Of a stretch of DNA of 64,000 nucleotides, positions 61,843 through 64,000 are shown one piece after another. Both the position numbers and the translations under genes were made by a program. The notes under the pieces are model-generated. The model was not told the DNA's origin. It made no database searches and saw only the letters and a list, made by a program, of their open reading frames with translations. Each line of letters opens with the position of its first letter. Position 1 is the first letter of the stretch. The DNA is from Chaetoceros tenuissimus (Eukaryota > Bacillariophyta > Thalassiosirophyceae > Chaetocerotales > Chaetocerotaceae), in the NCBI GenBank assembly GCA_021927905.1, contig BLLK01000045.1, positions 2,418,001 to 2,482,000 on the forward strand, read 5' to 3'.

Positions 61843-63790
61843 CTGATTACAATGAAGATATTTCACTCGAGGTCGAACAGAGGCGTGATCAAACATTAAA
61901 TTATTGAATGTTCCATACACCCCATCATTTACATAGTATACGTAATCATCTTGATATGATGCAGAGTCGGCTACAGCTTGGATAACGACACCACTAACAG
62001 CAGCTTCTCCAGCAGCTGCGATGGTGAGTACAGAATTCATAAATTCTTCCTCTGCAGTCGTTCCTTTCATGAGGCTGTTGGAACGGGATCTTGCAGTACT
62101 GTTTGATCGAGAACGTGTGAAATCCTTTCCTTCTTCTTCGTCTAGACATTCCGCGACGATTCCAGCAGTTACTCCTTCTGCGGTGTGAACCTTCTCGGCA
62201 TTTAGAATCTTCATACGATCAGGAGCTTCGAGGAGACCAGCGTCAGACTTGTCTTGCCATACATCAATTTCTTGTTGTGTAAGATTCTGGCAGGTATAAA
62301 GCTTGGAGTATGTTTGCAATTCTTCTACAATTGTTTCAATCACTGCACTCTCAGGATTTGCTTGCATATCAATAATTTCTTGTTCTTCATCACGAGTAAG
62401 TTGATCAAGACCCTTAGCTGCCACTGAATCTTCGATAGGTTCTGGTACAGCTGAGGAGTCGATCGCATTGCCACGAACAGAAGTTACAGATGTCACCAAC
62501 GTAAAGGCAGCCGCGACAAGATAGCGTCCAGGCTCGCCAATAACAACAACACTCTCATCCTCTGGAGGAAAGTATTCATCGATCTTGGGAGTAACAAAGC
62601 TTGCAATATCATCAAAGAAGTTCAATTCTGTTGGCTTCTCATTGTCATCAGAAACCTCTTCCAAAGTCTTGCCTTCTTTCTTCTCTACCTCCTCATCCTC
62701 ATCCTCGTCATCAGGCACATCATCCAAGTCTTCATTGACAACGTTGTCAATAATGGTTTCAGGGTTCCATAGTGAGTGTGACTCTCCTGGGAATCCACCA
62801 CCGATATCAAGGATCCTCATTTTAAAGCCGTAATCCTTTTCAGCAAGTTGAAACAGTTCTTTCGCATCCTGAAGAGCCAAGTCATATCTTGTAGGATCTC
62901 TACACCCTGAGCCAACGTGAAAGGATACTCCTACAACTTGCAAACCATGTTCTTTTGCTGCTGAAAGCAATGGGACCCAACGCGATCTTGGCGCGCCAAA
63001 CTTGCTTGAAAGCCTACATTGGCTTCCAGTATCATCGGTAACAATGCGGAGCACAAGTTCAATCTTTTTCGAAATAGCTGCACATTTCTTGATCTCCTCG
63101 ACGTTGTCAAATGTGACCATCTTTACACCTTTGCAGACTGCTTCAACGATATGTGCAGGTGGCTTGCATGGATTGGCAAAAATAATTTGAGGTAGTTCAC
63201 TTAGACCTAAATCTTTGGCTGAGTCAAGTACAAGATTGATCTCATTGCGAGATGCACAATCGAAATTGCAGCCGAGCTTCAACAGAGTTTTGATGACAGC
63301 AGCTAAAAATTTGGAAATATGATGAGTAAATATATCGGTCAAAGAAATCACTTCAAACGAGAGAAGAAAAAGAATACCACTTACGATCTGGATTACACTT
63401 TACAGCGTAAAATGGGACTACTCGAGGGAGCATTCTCTTCCAACGGTAGAATTGTGAAACTACAACACCAAGATCACAAACATAGAATGGATCCTCAACT
63501 TTTGGTCCTACTCCTGGCAAAAGGTCTTCTGATCCAACAAAAGATTTCATATAGTTGCCTACGAGTGCAGGAGCTTTGTTATGGAGATAGTATCTAGCTG
63601 CACGTCTAAATGCCTTGCCCATGGCTGCTCCTCCAAGATGAACATCAAATTCTTCCAGAACTGGAGAAAGGATTTGTTTGTTTGGCTCAGCTGGGACAAC
63701 TTGCTTTTCATTGGTGCTTGTGGATCCTTCGCTGCTTTCTTCAAAGGAAGAAAGTCTGGTGACCTCTGGGACAGTTTTGGTGATTGCCAT
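61843..63790 (-). CDS. ornithine decarboxylase-like protein, C-terminal part missing
   Basis: Exons 63790-63385 and 63302-61843; the phase-1 intron is fixed by the family sequence AsnProAsp-Pro-AlaValIle. PLP-dependent fold III: AlaValLysCysAsnProAsp (Lys near residue 132 forms the Schiff base), PheAspCysAlaSer, [10 protein letters not shown], [10 protein letters not shown], GluProGlyArgTyr, and [12 protein letters not shown]. An acidic insert (about residues 300-330) and another low-complexity insert near 480-560 are known in diatom ODCs. The frame ends soon after AspHisAlaSerValArgPro at a donor-like AATCAG|GTAGAATAG or at stop 61836-61834, so the final 70-80 residues with GPTCD (catalytic Cys) and the MGAYT block are absent. 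The substrate role in polyamine synthesis is therefore uncertain. Confidence 0.85.
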
Positions 63791-64000
63791 AAGTAGTATG
63801 GTGTATTTATTTGTGAAAAGGGAGGTAATATCGGATGCTTCTTATTTCAGAAATTTAGTTAACTACGTGACACCATTCTATTAGTTCATCGAAACACACC
63901 AACATGAAAGGCAAGTATCCCATTGAATTCCTTGATGAACCTTCCTTTCATCTCTTTGGAACTTCGTTTAAGAATAAAAATTTTATTCCTAAAAGATCAC
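63791..64000. other. upstream region of the ODC gene
   Basis: AT-rich, contains no complete gene; presumed promoter. Right edge of the window. Confidence 0.4.

Overview
The window looks like nuclear DNA of a diatom or a close stramenopile. Several things point there: low GC, short GT..AG introns of about 55-110 bp, tightly packed genes that alternate in strand, three N-termini that resemble the bipartite plastid presequence (signal peptide followed by Phe at the cleavage point), and transposon and protein families I know mainly from diatoms (a tyrosine-recombinase family, a DXD glycosyltransferase and a fucosyltransferase-like Golgi family). No ribosomal RNA, complete tRNA or CRISPR array was seen. 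Diatom is an inference; the species cannot be named from this sequence.

Layout. 1-5.5 kb is gene-poor and holds a decayed tyrosine recombinase and a 300-bp MITE-like element. 5.5-11.5 kb holds ordinary genes: a cytosine-5 DNA methyltransferase with two zinc knuckles, a C-terminally short esterase, eIF2B beta and a glycosyltransferase. 12-23.2 kb is a repeat-rich block. It contains diverged segmental duplications, a 5'-truncated reverse-transcriptase insertion with a hammerhead-like core and a long hairpin downstream, tandem arrays, a duplicated unit carrying a tRNA-type A box, one orphan gene, and a complete small LTR element with a target-site duplication. That LTR element has a second element nested in its 3' LTR. 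23.2-30.6 kb returns to genes: a Shewanella-like phosphatase, DWF1/DHCR24 sterol reductase, a SAM-domain protein, a predicted plastid protein, and a RecB-like nuclease with an in-frame TGA.

30.87-38.44 kb is the most striking part. A large Helitron-type element carries a five-exon Rep/helicase gene whose reading frame I could reconstruct without interruption (about 1772 aa), plus a same-strand nucleotidyltransferase-like gene with one apparent single-base frameshift. The whole unit is bracketed by 15-bp perfect inverted repeats. It lies between the divergent starts of the RecB-like nuclease and a protein kinase, as if inserted into a shared promoter.

38.5-64 kb is gene-dense: kinase, fucosyltransferase-like protein, four-TM protein, ubiquitin protease, HemW-like radical SAM enzyme, DEAH helicase (DHX33-like), an endonuclease/exonuclease/phosphatase domain with a Mut7-C domain inserted in it, BCKDH E1 alpha, an AAE14/MenE-like ligase, a basic orphan protein, Mediator 21, and an ornithine decarboxylase that seems to lack its C-terminal exon. 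Most of these are housekeeping genes in head-to-head and tail-to-tail pairs. They do not form one pathway. The novelty is in the mobile elements and in the odd gene structures (EEP-Mut7-C, truncated ODC, interrupted nuclease).

Exon coordinates were worked out by hand from splice consensus and frame. No alignment or database search was run.
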